Notes: a model not told the origin generated them from the sequence alone. Positions 36,469 to 48,900 are shown, numbered from the stretch's first letter. The stretch is DNA of 64,000 nt from Amborella trichopoda (GCF_000471905.2 NW_006495813.1:1077581-1141580); one strand, 5' to 3'. A program made the numbers and translations.

Positions 36469-37308
36469 TTCTAATGCTTAGGCTATTATGGATTACTTCT
36501 ATTCAGATTGCTGTATCATAGTGGTGTTCTTTTGTGTACAGAGAAATAAGGTGATGTCATCATACTTATAAGGTTTCGTCGACATACTTTAGTTTCTGGC
36601 ATGCTTCTATGTGTATTAGGCGCTCTTTACTATTTTAGTCCTTTTAAGGTCATAGAATGATTAGTTTGCTATTGTGTGCGGACAAATAAGGTTTCATCAT
36701 CACCATACTTTTGTTTTTAGCATGCTTATTTATGCGCTCTTTACTATTTTAGTCATTTTAGGGTATGATCGGATGCTGGTTATTATTTTATTTCAGTATA
36801 CTTGAGTCGCAGCTTCAAAGGTCTAAGTTAATGTAATCTCTGTAAGATGATTAACTCTTTATAAGATAGGCCTCGTTACCTTCTGCACTTCTAATGCTTA
36901 GGCTATTATGGATTACTTCTATTCAGATTGTTCTATCATAATGATGTTGTTTTGTGTGCAGAGAAATAAGGTTATGTCACCATACTTAATAAGGTTTCGT
37001 CACCATACTTTAGTTTCTAGCATGCTTCTATGTGTATTTAGGCGCTCTTTACTGTTTTAGTCATTTTAAGGTCATAGGATTATTAGTTTGCTATTGTGTG
37101 CGGACAAATAAGGTTTCATCATCATCATACTTTAGTTTCTAACATGCTTATTTATGCGCTCTTTACTACTTTAGTCATTTTAGGGTATGATCGGATGATG
37201 GTTATTATTTTATTTCAGCATACTTGAGTCGCAGCTTCAAAGGTCTAAGCTAATGTAATCTCTGTAAGATGATCAACTCTTTATAAGATAGGCCTTGTCT
37301 ATTTTCTA
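36469..37308 (+). repeat. Direct tandem duplication of 420 bp inside the satellite
   Basis: The string ttctaatgcttaggctatta begins at 36469 and 36889. The two 420-bp units share private features, such as acaaataaggtttcatcatc and gtatgatcggatg, not seen in other copies. The duplication is therefore younger than the general satellite. Confidence 0.85.
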
Positions 37309-40300
37309 CTAGGCTCTTTTTTTATGATTTAATTTAGTCTATCAATTCTCCTGTTTTCTCCCTCCAATTATTCTCTGATATGTTTCCTGATGATTGCTTG
37401 CAGTTGAACTAGTTTTAATGGATTTCGTTGACTCTTAATGCTATTGCACTCAGGCGGCCCTCTGACTATCCTCTAGGTGATGTTGTTTTGTGAAGTTAGT
37501 AAAAAGGTGTTCTTTTGTTCAAGCATTGAAATTCCTATCTGTTTGTTCTTAGTTATCGATTAGAGAGCTATCATTGTAACCATTGATACATCAATCTGAA
37601 TGGAAGTAATCTACAATAGTTTAAGCATCAAAACTACATAGGCTAAACAATAATGATTATGGTGATGAAACCTTATTCCTCCGCACACAACAACAAACTA
37701 TAAAGTCAGATTACAATGGTTATAATGATAGATCTATCGATAACCAAGAAGAAACAGAGGGCAATTTTCCATGCTTGAACAAAAGAACACCAACATGATA
37801 CAACAATTTAAATAGAAGTGATCCACAATAGCTTAGACATCAGAACAACATAGGTTATACAACATGACTTTATAGTTTGCTACTGTGGGCAGAGGAATAA
37901 GGTTTCAACACCATAATCATTATTGTTTAGCCTATGTAGTTCTGATGCCGAAGCTATTGTGGATTACTTCCATTCAGATTGTTGTATCAATGGTTACAAT
38001 GATAACTCTCTCTAATCGATAACTAAGAAGAAATATATAGGAATTTTCAATGCTTGAACAAAAACACACCTTTTTACCAACTTCACAAAACAACATCACC
38101 TAAAGGATAGTCAGAGGGCAGCCCCAGTGCAATAGCATTAAGCGTCAACGAAATCCACAAAACTAGTTAAACTACAAGCAATCATCAAGAAATATATACG
38201 AGATGGAGGGAGAAAATAAGAGAATTGATAGACTAAATTAAATCATAAAAAAAGGGCCTAACAGAAGGTAACAAGGTCTATCTTACAAAGAGTTGATCAT
38301 CTTACAGAGATTATATTAGCTTTAGACATTTGAAGTTGTGACTCAAGTATACTGAAATAAAATAATAACCATCAAAATGGCTGAAATAGTAAGAGCGCAT
38401 AAGAATGCAAGAAACTAAAGTATGGTGATGATGAAACTTTATTCTTCCGCACACAATAGCAAACTAATCATCCTATGATACCTTAAAATGACTAAAATAA
38501 TAAAGAGCGCCTAAATACACATAGAAGCATGCCAGAAACTAAAGTATGGTGATGAAACCTTATTAAGTATCATTGTAACCTTATTAAGCTCTTTGTTTTC
38601 TTCTTAGTTATTATTGTAACCATTGTAACCTGACTTTATAGCTTTGTATTATGCAGAGGAATAAAGTTTCATCACTATACTTAATAAGGTTTCATCACCA
38701 TACTTCAGTTTCTATGTGCATTTATTTGCTCTTTACTATTTTAGTCATTTTAAGGTATCATAGGATGATTAGTTTGTTATATTGTGTGTGGAGGAATATG
38801 GTTTCATCACTATACTTCAGTTTCTGGCATTCTTCTATATGTATCTATGCGCTCTTTACTATTTTAGTCATTTTAAGGTATCATAGGATGATGATTATTA
38901 TTTTATTTCAGCATACTTGAGTCTTAATATGCTTGCACTCGGGCTGCCCTTTGACTCTCCTCTAGGTAAAGATGTGATATTTTGTTCAAGCATCGAAAAT
39001 TACTTTGTGTTCTTCTTGGTTCGATTAGAGAACTATCATTGTAACCATTGATACAACAATCAGAGTGGAAGAAATCCACAATTGCTTAGGCATCAGAACT
39101 ACAAAGGCTCAACAACAGTGCAATTAAGTATGTTGATTAAACCTTATTCCTCCGCACACAATAATAGCAAACTATAAAGTCAGTTTACAATAGTTACAAT
39201 GATAGATCTCTAATCGATAAACAAGAAGAACACAAAGCAATTTTCGAAGCTTGAACAAAAGAACACCAACATGATACAACAATTTGAATAGAATTAATCC
39301 ACAATAGCTTAGGCATTAGAACTACAAAGGCTAAACAGTAACGATGCAAACTATAAAGTCAGATTACAATGGTTACAAACACGTGCGCAAGAAGTGCCAC
39401 CAAATTGCCCTACGTACGAAGTTTAGTACACTTGTGCGCCACGCGCGCTCAACGTGTGCGATTCGCCCGAAAACCTTGCCTTTTTTTTGCGCACAATTGT
39501 GGCGGCTTGTGCACAATTATGCACAACAAATTATAAAGTCAGATTACAATGGTTACAATGATAGATCTCTAATCGATAACTAAGACGAGATAGAGCAATT
39601 TCTAATGTTTTTGAACAAAAAGAACACCAACATGATACAACAATTTTAATAGAAGTGATCCACAAATAGCTTAGACATCAGAACATCTTGAATAGTTTGC
39701 TACTGTGTGAGGAGGAATAAGGTTTCAACACCATAATAATTACATTGTTGTTGTTTAGCCCATTCAGATTGTTGTATCCTGTTGGTGTTCTTTTTTTCAA
39801 GCATAAAAAATTGCTCTCTGTTTCTTTTTAGTTCGAATAAAGATCTATCATTGTAACTATTGTACCCTGACTTTATAGTTTGCTATTGTGTGGAGGAATA
39901 AGGTTTCATCACCATACTTGATGATTAGTTTGCTATATTGTGTGCGGAGGAATATGGTTTCATCACCATACTTCAGTTTCTGGCCTTTTTACTAGTTTAG
40001 TCATTGTGTGCGGAGGAATATGGTTTCATGTGTATTTATGCGCTCTTTACTAATTTAGTCATTTTAAGGTATCATAGGAGGTTATTATTTTATTTCAGTA
40101 TACTTGAGTCGTGGCTTCGAAGGTCTAAGCTAATGTAATCTCAGTAAGATAGGCAAGCTGTTAGGGCCTTCTTTTATGATTTAATTGAGTCTATTAATTC
40201 TCCAATTTTCTCCCTCCATTTATTCTGATATGTTTCTTGATGATTGAGTTTAACTAGTTTTCATGGATTTCGTTGACTCTTATTGCTTGCACTCGGGCTG

Positions 40301-43092
40301 CCATTTGACTCTCCTCTAGGTTTGTGAAGTTGGTAAAGAGGTGTTCTTTTGTTCAAGCATCGAAAATTGCTTTGTGTTTCTTCTTAGTTATCGATTAGAG
40401 AACTATCATTGTAGCCATTGATACAACAATCTGAGTGGAAGCAATCTCACAAATAGCTTAGGCATCAGAACTACAAAGGCTAAACCTTATTCCTCCGCAC
40501 ACAATAACAGCAAACTATAAAAGTCAGTTACAAGAAGAGACAAGGAAAAGCTTTATAGTTTGTTATTGTGTGCGGAGAAATATGGTTTCGTCACCTAAGG
40601 TTACATCACCATACTTCAGTTTCTAGCATGCTTTCTATGTGTATTTCGACGCTCTTTACTATTTTAGTCATTTTAAGGTTATGTGCAGACTAATACGATT
40701 TGTTATATGTGCAGACTATTGTAACCTGACTTTATTAGTTTGCTATATGTGCAGTCGAATACGGTTTCATCACCATACTTCATTTTAGGGTATCCTATGA
40801 TGATGGTTATTATTTTATTTCAGTATACTTGAGTCGCTGCTTTAATGATCAACTCTTTGTATGAAAGGCCTTATTACCTTTCTATTCGGCCCATTTTTTA
40901 TGATTTAATTTCGTCTATCATTTCTCCTGTTTTCTCCCCCAAATTATCCTCTGGTTTCTTTATGATTTATTGAAGTTTAACTATATTTGAGGGATTTCGT
41001 TGACTCCTAATGCTATATTGCACTCGGGTTGCCCTCTGACATCTAGTTGATGTTGTTTTGTGAAGTTGGTAAAGAGGTGTTTTTTTGTTCAAGCATTGAA
41101 AATTGCTCTTTGTTTCTTCTTGGTTATCGATTAGAGAGCTATCATTGTAACGATTGATAAGCAATCTATGTGGAATCCACAATAGCTTAGATATCAGAAC
41201 TACAAACGGTAAATAACAACAATGCAATTAAGTATTGTGATCAAAATTCCTCCACACAATAGCAAACTATAAAGTCAATTTAGAATGGTTACAATGATAG
41301 ATCTCTAATTGATATTCAAGAAGAAACATAGAGCAATTTTCGAAGCTTGAACAAACGAACACCAACATGATACAACAATTTTAATAGAAGTAATCCAAAT
41401 AGCTTAGGCATCAGAACTATATAGGCTAAAACTATAATGATGCAATTAAGTGTGGTGATGAAACCTTATAGATCTCTAATCGATAACCAAGAAGAAACAA
41501 AGAGTAATTTTCGATGCTTGAACAAAAGAACACCAACATGATTAAACAATCTGAATAGAAGTAATCCACAATAGCTTAGCCATCAGAACAGGCTAAAACA
41601 ATATAATTTTCTATTGTGTGCGGAGGAATAAGGTTTCATCACCATACTTTCATTGCATTGTTGTTGTTTAGCCTTTGAGGTGCTGATGCTTAAGCTAATG
41701 TGAATTACTTCTATTCAGATTGTTCTATCCAGTTGATGTTCTTTTGTTCAAGCATAAAAAATTGCTCTCTGTTTCTTCTTAGTTATCGATTAGAGATCTA
41801 TCATTGTAACCATTGTAACCACCTGACTTTTATTGTGTGGGGAGGAATATGGTTTTGTCACCATACTTAATAAGGTTTCATCACCATACTTCAGTTTCTT
41901 ACATGCTTCTATGTGCATTATCTGCTCTTTACTATTTTAGTCATTTTTTGGTATTATAGGAGGATTAGTTAGCTATATTGTGTGCGGAGGAATAAGGTTT
42001 CATCACCGTAATTCAGTTTCTGGCCTTCTTATATGTTATGCGCTCTTTACTATTTATGATTATTATTTTATTTCATTATACTTGAGTCGCGGCTTCAAAG
42101 CTAATGTAATCTCTATAAGATGATCAACTCTATGTAAGATAGGCCTTCTTTTATGAATTAAAGTCTATCAATTCTTCAGTTTTCTCCCTCCATTTATTTT
42201 TGTATGTTTCTTGATGATTGCTTGCAGTTTAACTAGTTTTGATGGATTTTGTTGACGAAATCTAACTCTCTTCTAGGTGATGATGTTTTGTGAAGTTGGT
42301 AAAGAAGTGTACTTTTTGTTCATGCATTAAAGATTGCTCTCGATTAGGGTATCATAGGATGGTTATTATTTTATTTTAGTATACTTGAGGTGCAATTTCA
42401 AAGGTCTAAGCTAATGTAATCTCTGTAAGATGATCAACTATTTGTAAGATAGGCCTTGTTAACTTATGTTAGGCCTTTTTTTATGATTTAATTTAGTCCT
42501 TCAATTCTCCAGTTTTCTCCCTCCATTTATTCTAGTATGTTTCTTGATGATTGCTTGCAATTTAACTAGTTTTGATGGAATTCGTTGACTCTTAAAGCTT
42601 GCACTCGGGCTGCTCTTTGACTCTCCTCTAGGTAATGTTGTTTTGTGAGGTTTGGTAAAAAGGTATTCTTTTTGTACACGCATTGAAAATTGCTCTTTGA
42701 TTCTTCTTGGTTATTGATTAGGGTATCATAGGTTATTATTTTATTTTAGTATACTTGAGTCGTAGCTTCAAAGGTGTAATCTCTATAAGATGTGTAAGAT
42801 AGGTGATGCAACAATCTAAATAGAAGTAATCCACGTTAGCTTTGACATCAAAACTATAGTTGAACACCTATAATGAAACTAAGTATGGTGATGAAACCTT
42901 ATTCCTCCGCACACAATAAGTAAACTATAAATTCAGGTTACAATGGCGACAATGATAGCTCTCTGTGATAACCAAGAAGAAACACAAAGCAATTTTCGAT
43001 GCTTAAACAAAAGAACAACACTTTACCAACTTCACAAAACATCACTTAGAGCAGAGTTAAAGGGTAGCATTAGGAGTCAACGAAATCCATCT
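37309..43092. repeat. Satellite segment with frequent orientation switches
   Basis: Minus arms lie at about 37580-37880, 37985-38580, 39050-39700, 40420-40530, 41150-41610 and 42790-43090. The 37985-38580 arm is the longest and includes the complement of modules that elsewhere appear mainly in plus orientation (ttaccaacttcacaaaac, ggcagcccc, gaaatccacaaaactagtta). An unrelated GC-richer island lies at 39379-39530. No gene seen. Confidence 0.7.
39379..39530. other. GC- and CpG-rich island flanked by a duplicated satellite string
   Basis: About 150 bp with many gcgcac-like motifs (gtgcgcaag, ttgtgcgccacgcgcg, cgattcgcccg) interrupts the AT-rich satellite. The run tataaagtcagattacaatg occurs just before (near 39351) and just after (near 39534) the island, so insertion came with a short flanking duplication. 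It also repeats its own gcacaa motif. Origin is unknown. Confidence 0.65.
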
Positions 43093-43505
43093 AAAAAAGT
43101 AGTTGTGATGACCCAAAAAAAAGAAAAAAAAAGAAAAAAGAAGGTATCTAAAAATTTATATACATAAATGACTTGAAATGATGGTCCATTGTGACACACC
43201 ATGGGACCATCATTCTAGTTTACACTTTTATGCATCAAATAAGGTAAGGAAACCAGTATGAGGTGTCTTAAGATGCCATGAGGTGGCAATAACCAGTATG
43301 AGGTGTCTCAAGATGGCACTAAGTGGCAATCGCCAGTACGTGGTGTCTCAAGATGCCACGAGGTGGCAATCGCCAGTATGAGGTGTCTCAAGATGCTACC
43401 ACCAATATGAGGTGCCTCAAAATGCCACGAGGTGGCAATCGCCAGTATGAGGTGTCTCAAGATACCACGATGTGGCAATCACCAGTAGGAGGTGTCTATT
43501 ATGTG
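43093..43505. other. Unrelated insertion with hairpin and minisatellite
   Basis: The satellite breaks at about 43093 and resumes at about 43505. The island starts with an A-rich run, followed by an imperfect hairpin: aatgatggtccat pairs with atgggaccatcatt (43177-43215). It then carries a 40-bp minisatellite. The gtgatgaccca near its start resembles starts of some plant LTRs, but no partner is seen, so this is weak. Confidence 0.65.
43253..43500 (+). repeat. Minisatellite, 40-bp unit, seven copies
   Basis: Unit starts ccagtatgaggtgtctcaag. Starts are at about 43253, 43293, 43333, 43373, 43402, 43442 and 43482; one unit is shortened to 29 bp. Because 40 is not a multiple of three, the open frame running through it is not a conserved repeat protein. 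Confidence 0.85.
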
Positions 43506-46500
43506 CAGAGGTTATGTGCGAAGGAATAAGATTTCATCACCATACTTAATTTTCATCACCATACTTCAGTTTTTGACATGCTTTCTATGTACACATCACA
43601 TATTTTAGGGTAATGGTTATTATTTTATTTCAGTATACTTGAGTCATGGCTTCAAAGGTCTAAGCTAATGTAATCTCTGTAAGATGATCAACTCTCTTTA
43701 ACATAGGCTTTGTTACCTATGCTTGCACTAGGGCTTCCCTCTAACTCTCCTCTAGGTGATGTTCGTTTTGTGAAGTTGGTAAAGAGGTGTTCTTTTTGTT
43801 CAAACATCGAAATTTGCCCTCTGATTCTTCAGTTTCTGTTTATCCTATCCAGTTCTGATGCCTAAGCTATTGTGGATTACTTATATTCAGATTGCTGTAT
43901 CATGTTGGTGTTCTTCAGTTCAAGCATCGAAAATTGCTCTCTTCTTGGTTATCGATTAGAGATCTATCATTGTAACCATTGTAACCTGACTTATAGTTCG
44001 CAATATGTGCAGAGGAACAAGGTTTTCTCACCATACTTAATAAAGTTTCATCACCATACTTCAGTTTCTAACATGCTTCTATGTGTAGCGCTCTTTACTA
44101 TTTTAGTCATTTGAGGGTATCGCAGGATGATTAGTTTGCTATTTGTATGCGGAGGAATAAGGCTTCATCACCATACATTCAGTTTCTCGCATGCTTTTAT
44201 GTGTATTTATGCGTTTTTTACTATTTTAGTTATTTTAGGGTATCATAGGATGATGGTCATTATTTTAGTTCAGTATACTTGAGTCGCGGCTTCAAAAGTC
44301 TAAGCTAATGTAATCTCTGTAAGATGATCAACTCTCTGTAAGGTAGGCCTTGTTACCTTCTGTTATCGTTTATGATTTAATTGAGTCTATCAATTCTCTA
44401 GTTTTCTCCCTCCATTTATTCTCTGGTTAATTGATAATTGCTTGCACTTGGGCTGCCCTCTGTCTCTCCTCTAGGTGATGCTGTTTTGTGAATTTGGTAA
44501 AGAGGTGTTCTTTTGTTCAAGCATCGAAAATTGCTCTATGTTTTTCCTATGCAGTTTTGATGTCTAAGCTAATGTGGATTACTCTATTCAGATTGTTGTA
44601 TCATGTTGGTGTTCTTTTGTTCAAGCATCAAAAATTGCTGTCTGTTTCTTCTTGGTTATCTATTAGAGATCTATCACCATTGTAACCTGACTTTATAGTT
44701 TGTTATGCGGAGGAATAAGGATTCATCACCATACTTAATATAAGGTTTCTTCACCGTACTTCAGTTTCTGGCATGCTTCTATGTGTATTTATGCGTTCTT
44801 TACTACTTTCCCCATTTTAGGGTGTCATTGGATTGATTAATTTCCGTGTGCGAAGGAATAAGGTTTCATCACCATACTTCAGTTTCTGACATGCTTAGTT
44901 ATTTTAAGGTATCATAGAATGATGGTTACTATTTTATTTCAGTATACTTGAGTTGTGGCTTTAAAGGTCTAGGCTAATGTAATCTGTAAGATGATCGATT
45001 CTTTGTAAGATGAGCCTTGTTACCTTGTGTTAGGGCCTTCTTTTATGATTTAATTGAGTCTATCAATTCTTTTATGATTTAATTGAGTCTATCAATTCTT
45101 TTATGATTTACCTTTTGTATGTTTCTTGATGATTGCTTGCAGTTTAACTAGTTTTGATGGATTTCGTTGACTCCTAAGCTATTGCACTCTGCCTCTCCTC
45201 TTGGTGATGTTGTTTTGTGAAATTGGTAAAGAGGTGTTCTTTTGTTCAAGCATCGAAAATTGCTCTCTGATTCTTCTTGGTTATCGATTGGAGAGCTATT
45301 ATTGTAAGCATTGTAACCTGACTTGATAGTTTGCTGTGTGCGGAGGAATATTCATCACCATACTTAATTGCATTGTTGTTGTTTTAGCCTATGCAGTTCT
45401 GATGCCTAAGCTATTGTGGATTATTACTTTTATTCAGATTATTGTATTATATTGGTTCTTCTGTTCAAGCATCGAAAATTGCTCTATGTTTCTTCTTGGT
45501 TATCAATTAGAGATCTATCATGATAACCTGACATTATAGTTTGCTATTGTGTACGGAAGAATAAGGTTTCATTACCATACTTTAGTTTTTGGCTTGCTTC
45601 TATATTTATGCGCTCTTTATTATTTTAGTCGTTTTAGGGTATCATAGGATGATGGTTATTATTTTATTTCTGTATTCTTGAGTCGCGGTTTCAACGGTCG
45701 CTAATGTAATCTCTATAAGATGATCAACTCTCTATAAGATAGGCCTTGTTACCTTCTGTTAGGGCCTTCTTATAAGATTTAATTGAATATATCAATTTTG
45801 TTGTTTTCTCCCCCCAATTCACTCGGGCTACCTCTGACTCTCCTCTAGGCGATGTTGTTTTGTGAAGTTGGTAAAGAGGCGTTCTTTTTGTTCATGCATC
45901 AAAAATTACTCTCTATTTCTTCTTGTGTGCGGAGGAATAAGGTTTCATCACCATACTTAATAAGGTTTCATCATCATACTTTAGTTTTTAGTATGCTTCT
46001 ATGTGTATTCATGTTGTCTTTACTATTTTAGTCATTTTAAGATATCATAGGGTATGTTTCTTAATTATTGCTTGCAATTTAACTAGTTTTGATGGATTTC
46101 GTTGACTCCTAATGCTAGCACTTGGGCTGCCCTCTGACTCTCATCTAGGTGATGTTGTTTTTTGAAGTTGGTAAAGAGGTGTTCTTTTATTCAAGCATCG
46201 AAAATTGCTATTTGTTTCTTCTTGGTTATCGATTAGAGAGCTATTATTGTAACTATTGTAACTTAACTTTATAGTTTGCTATTGTGTGCGGAGGTATAAG
46301 GTTCCATCACTATACTTAATTGCATTGCTGTTGATGCCTTAGCTATTGTGGATTACTTCTATTTATCATGTTGGTGTTCTTTTGTTCTTGTGCCGAACAT
46401 TGCTCTCTATTTATTCTTGGTTGTAGCCATTGTAACTTGACTTCATAATTTGCTATTGTTTGCGGAGGAATAAGGTTTCATCGCCATACTTAATTGCATT

Positions 46501-46544
46501 GTTGTTGTTTAGCCTATACAGTTCTGATGCCTTAGCTATTGTGG
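43506..46544 (+). repeat. Last plus-oriented part of the satellite
   Basis: All modules are in plus orientation here and fairly well preserved. Around 45046-45112 a 31-bp string (ttttatgatttaattgagtc...) is repeated two and a half times in tandem. No gene seen. Confidence 0.7.
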
Positions 46545-46798
46545 ACTGGCATACCTCATTGGTTGTGATATTGATATAACGATGCGAAGGAACGACAGAA
46601 AAGAATATATAGACTTTGTAGAGACCCTCTAGGTAGTAGTCTATCTAGGGGGCGATCGATCTAAATCTTTCCCCATATCCCGCCCTGGGGCTGTGTCTCG
46701 ATCTCCTATGTGCGAAATCATAAGGACTAGTTCCTATGGAGATTCCCTTTGGTCCAATTCCACAACGGAGAGTCGGCATGGCATAAAGTGAAGATTGG
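46545..46798. other. Non-satellite insertion, organelle-like composition
   Basis: The satellite run gctattgtgga/cttctattta is split by about 254 bp that is richer in G and C, with strings such as ggggcgatcgatctaaat and cccgccctggggctgtg. Style resembles plant mitochondrial or plastid intergenic DNA, which often inserts in nuclear repeats. I cannot match it to a named organellar locus. Confidence 0.4.
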
Positions 46799-47064
46799 GG
46801 GGACTTCTATTTATTATGTTGGTGTTCTTTTGTTCTGGTGCCGAGAATTGCTCTATGTTTCTTTTTTGTTGTAGTCATTATAACCTGACTTTATAGTTTG
46901 CTATTGTTTACGGAGGAATAAGGTTTCATCACCATATTTAATTGCATTGTTGTGGTTTATGCAGTTCTGATGCTTATTGTGGATTACTTCTATTCATATT
47001 GTTGTATCATGTTCTTGAAATTCAAGATTACTACTTTGCGTTATTTGCAATCAACTTGATGCAG

Positions 47065-47151
47065 GTAGAAATCAACTTGATGCAGATAGTGATTGTGGTG
47101 TTTCTGCAAGTTTGTTCCATTTTGTTAAGGAAGCAATGCAAATTGGAAGAG
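47065..47151 (+). pseudogene. Exon-like piece A of an unrecognised gene
   Basis: Preceded by ttgatgcag and followed by a GT donor at 47152. In one frame it reads NQLDADSDCGVSASLFHFVK then EAMQIGR, ending in phase 1. A second, nearly identical caacttgatgcag inside it (ending 47085) offers an alternative acceptor. It lies just beyond the last satellite modules. Protein-like but with no motif I can name. Listed as pseudogene because no complete gene can be built around it. Confidence 0.35.
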
Positions 47152-47259
47152 GTTATTTCTTATAATATTCTGATTAGTTTGATTTCAAGTATTAAAGTTG
47201 GTCATAATCTAGAGATATCTGCATATGAGTTGAGGTACTAATTGTTGCTTCGTCTCTAG

Positions 47260-47318
47260 GTGAAGGGCAACATGTTGATGTGCTTATGTCAACCCATGGA
47301 TTCCCTGCTGATGTGTAG
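47260..47318 (+). pseudogene. Exon-like piece B, in frame with piece A
   Basis: Begins after cgtctctag at 47259. Joined to piece A across a 108-bp intron that starts GT and ends AG, the frame continues as GEGQHVDVLMSTHGFPADV to a TAG at 47316. Phase agrees at the join. The unspliced frame of piece A would hit a stop within a few codons, which favours splicing. Could be the true C-terminus or a fragment. Confidence 0.35.
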
Positions 47319-48290
47319 TGTTTCGGGTAAACAATTACTTCATCTTGTTGCCACTTTTCAACTCCTTGTTGGTGTAATCGTGACCACTATCTACAATTTT
47401 TGGAATGCCTAATTATAGGGAGTCCTCTTTGATGATTCATGAAAGAGGGAACTTTGCTTAAAGTTGCTGGGATTTTGACATGAGTTGTTCCTGCCATTTG
47501 ACATCATGGGATTGTATTTGGTTTGGTATTCTCTTGGGAGACTTGCATTCGCTTGACTAGCTTTCTGGGTATTGGCTTGTTGAATGTTTTTTAGATGTCA
47601 TGTATGTGGATGAACTATGAATCACTTGAGGACGTACAATTTAAGTTATCTAGATAGAGCATATTGTCTTAATAGGTGAATGATTTTATAAAGCAAAACC
47701 CGTTGAAAACCGTGGGGACCAAAATACCCTTAGGCTTACTATTTTGCATGTACCCGTTTTGCCTAAGTGTTAAAAGAGCAAAAACAAAACCCATGCCTCA
47801 AGATTCTGCCATTGGAACATTGAAACCTTAAAACGGCATTGGTTGGGAGTGAGAGCATGATGTTTAGTCTCTCTCTCTCACTACCCATAATTCGTCTCTC
47901 TTGACAAATTTCATAGTTGGCTTGGTCACAAAGAAGCTCCCAAAAGCTTTGCGAGGTCAAAAGCTACTGGTCAGCCTCATCGACTACATCATTTACCCCT
48001 TTACTTTTCTAACCCAAGAATCCATTGAAGTGATTTCTTTGTAGTAAATTGACCGAAGATTGGGTGATTACCAGTGACCTTTCTTGTGGCTGTATATCCA
48101 TTTTTAATTTACTTTTGATGCTTAATATGTTGGCTGTGTATCATTTATCCCTTTTCTATCTACATGCTATTTGTTTAGGGGAAAATAATCTCAGGAAGTG
48201 TAGATTTGGGCCACAATATTGCTGTTTGGAGAGCCCATTTCAATGATATTTGCATGCCAATTTTGGTGTTGTTAAGTGTATAACCAGTGT
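47319..48290. other. Intergenic DNA, nothing firm
   Basis: No satellite modules. Short open frames on both strands lack recognisable motifs. A ctctctctctcac run lies near 47870. Confidence 0.5.
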
Positions 48291-48900
48291 TGTTGGGATC
48301 AAGAGTGAGAACGGTACTGGGAGTGGGATTGGGAGTAGGGGATCATGAAATGCTGGAAAGTCCCTGTAGTTGGAAATATCCTCCGTATAATGCAAATGTT
48401 GAGGATTGAGATTCTGGCCTTTTGGGGATCTTGATACCGATCTTTTGGGATATTGATCTCAACGTTTTAATGATCTTGGTACCAACATTAAAGTGTATGA
48501 TAGTCTAGGATTATATGTACTCTTTAAAGAAGGGATCTCATTATTGATAACAAGCAAGCAATGCGACTTATTAAAAGTATAGTTGTGCTGCTAGCTGGCT
48601 ATGAACATAAGAATCATCAATTTAGTTGTTATCTTGGTCTTTAAGGTTGGGATCCAGATCTTTAATAGCATGAATTGAAAGCCCTATCCGTGAAGATCAA
48701 GATCTCAAAATTTAAAAATCATGATCCTTGAGAGATCCATTTCAGAAGCGAGATCGAGATTCTAAAAAAGATCACTGAACATATCTGTGAGGATCAAGAT
48801 CCCAAAATTTATAAATCGAGATCCATTTCAAAAGCGACGGGATCGCGATTCTAAAAAAGATTGCTGACCAAAGTAGCAGATCCTGGTAACTATGTGTATA
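48291..48900. repeat. GATC-rich stretch with a 97-bp tandem duplication
   Basis: Many gatc and gatct words occur, with repeated phrases such as gatcaagatc and gatcttgat. A 97-bp unit starts at about 48692 and again at 48789 (gaagatcaagatctcaaaat and gaggatcaagatcccaaaat), each ending in attctaaaaaaga. No open frame of note. Confidence 0.7.

Larger units (their letters stand above)
8240..47010. repeat. Large modular satellite-like block in both orientations
   Basis: About 38.8 kb built from six recurring modules. They can be recognised by tgatgcttaagctattgtgg, ttcaagcatcgaaaattgct, ggaataaggtttcatcacca, cagtatacttgagtcgcggc, gccttgttaccttctgttag and cagtttaactagttttgatg. Order and number vary. 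In many places the modules appear as reverse complement (for example aagtatggtgatgaaacc and gcttaggcatcagaac). Several modules carry splice-like borders, such as tttatttcag before tatacttgag and ctatgcag before ttctgatgc, suggesting they came from intron-exon sequence. No long open frame is shared by all copies, and short ones are full of stops. No transposon ends or centromere-type 150-180 bp monomer are seen. Confidence 0.85.

Noticed and set aside
43253..43500. Evenly spaced repeats resembling a CRISPR array
   Set aside because: Units are contiguous 40-bp copies with no unique spacers, and the DNA is plant nuclear.
43323..43529. 68-codon frame with MPRGGNRQYEVSQD repeated
   Set aside because: The unit is 40 bp, so frame changes with each copy. 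The repeat peptide results from one shortened unit.
8700..46900. Many 60-100 codon frames with recurring peptides such as RNKVSSPYFSF and YHCNHCNLT
   Set aside because: They recur because the DNA repeats. Frames are broken by stops in most copies, and the same modules give different frames in both orientations.
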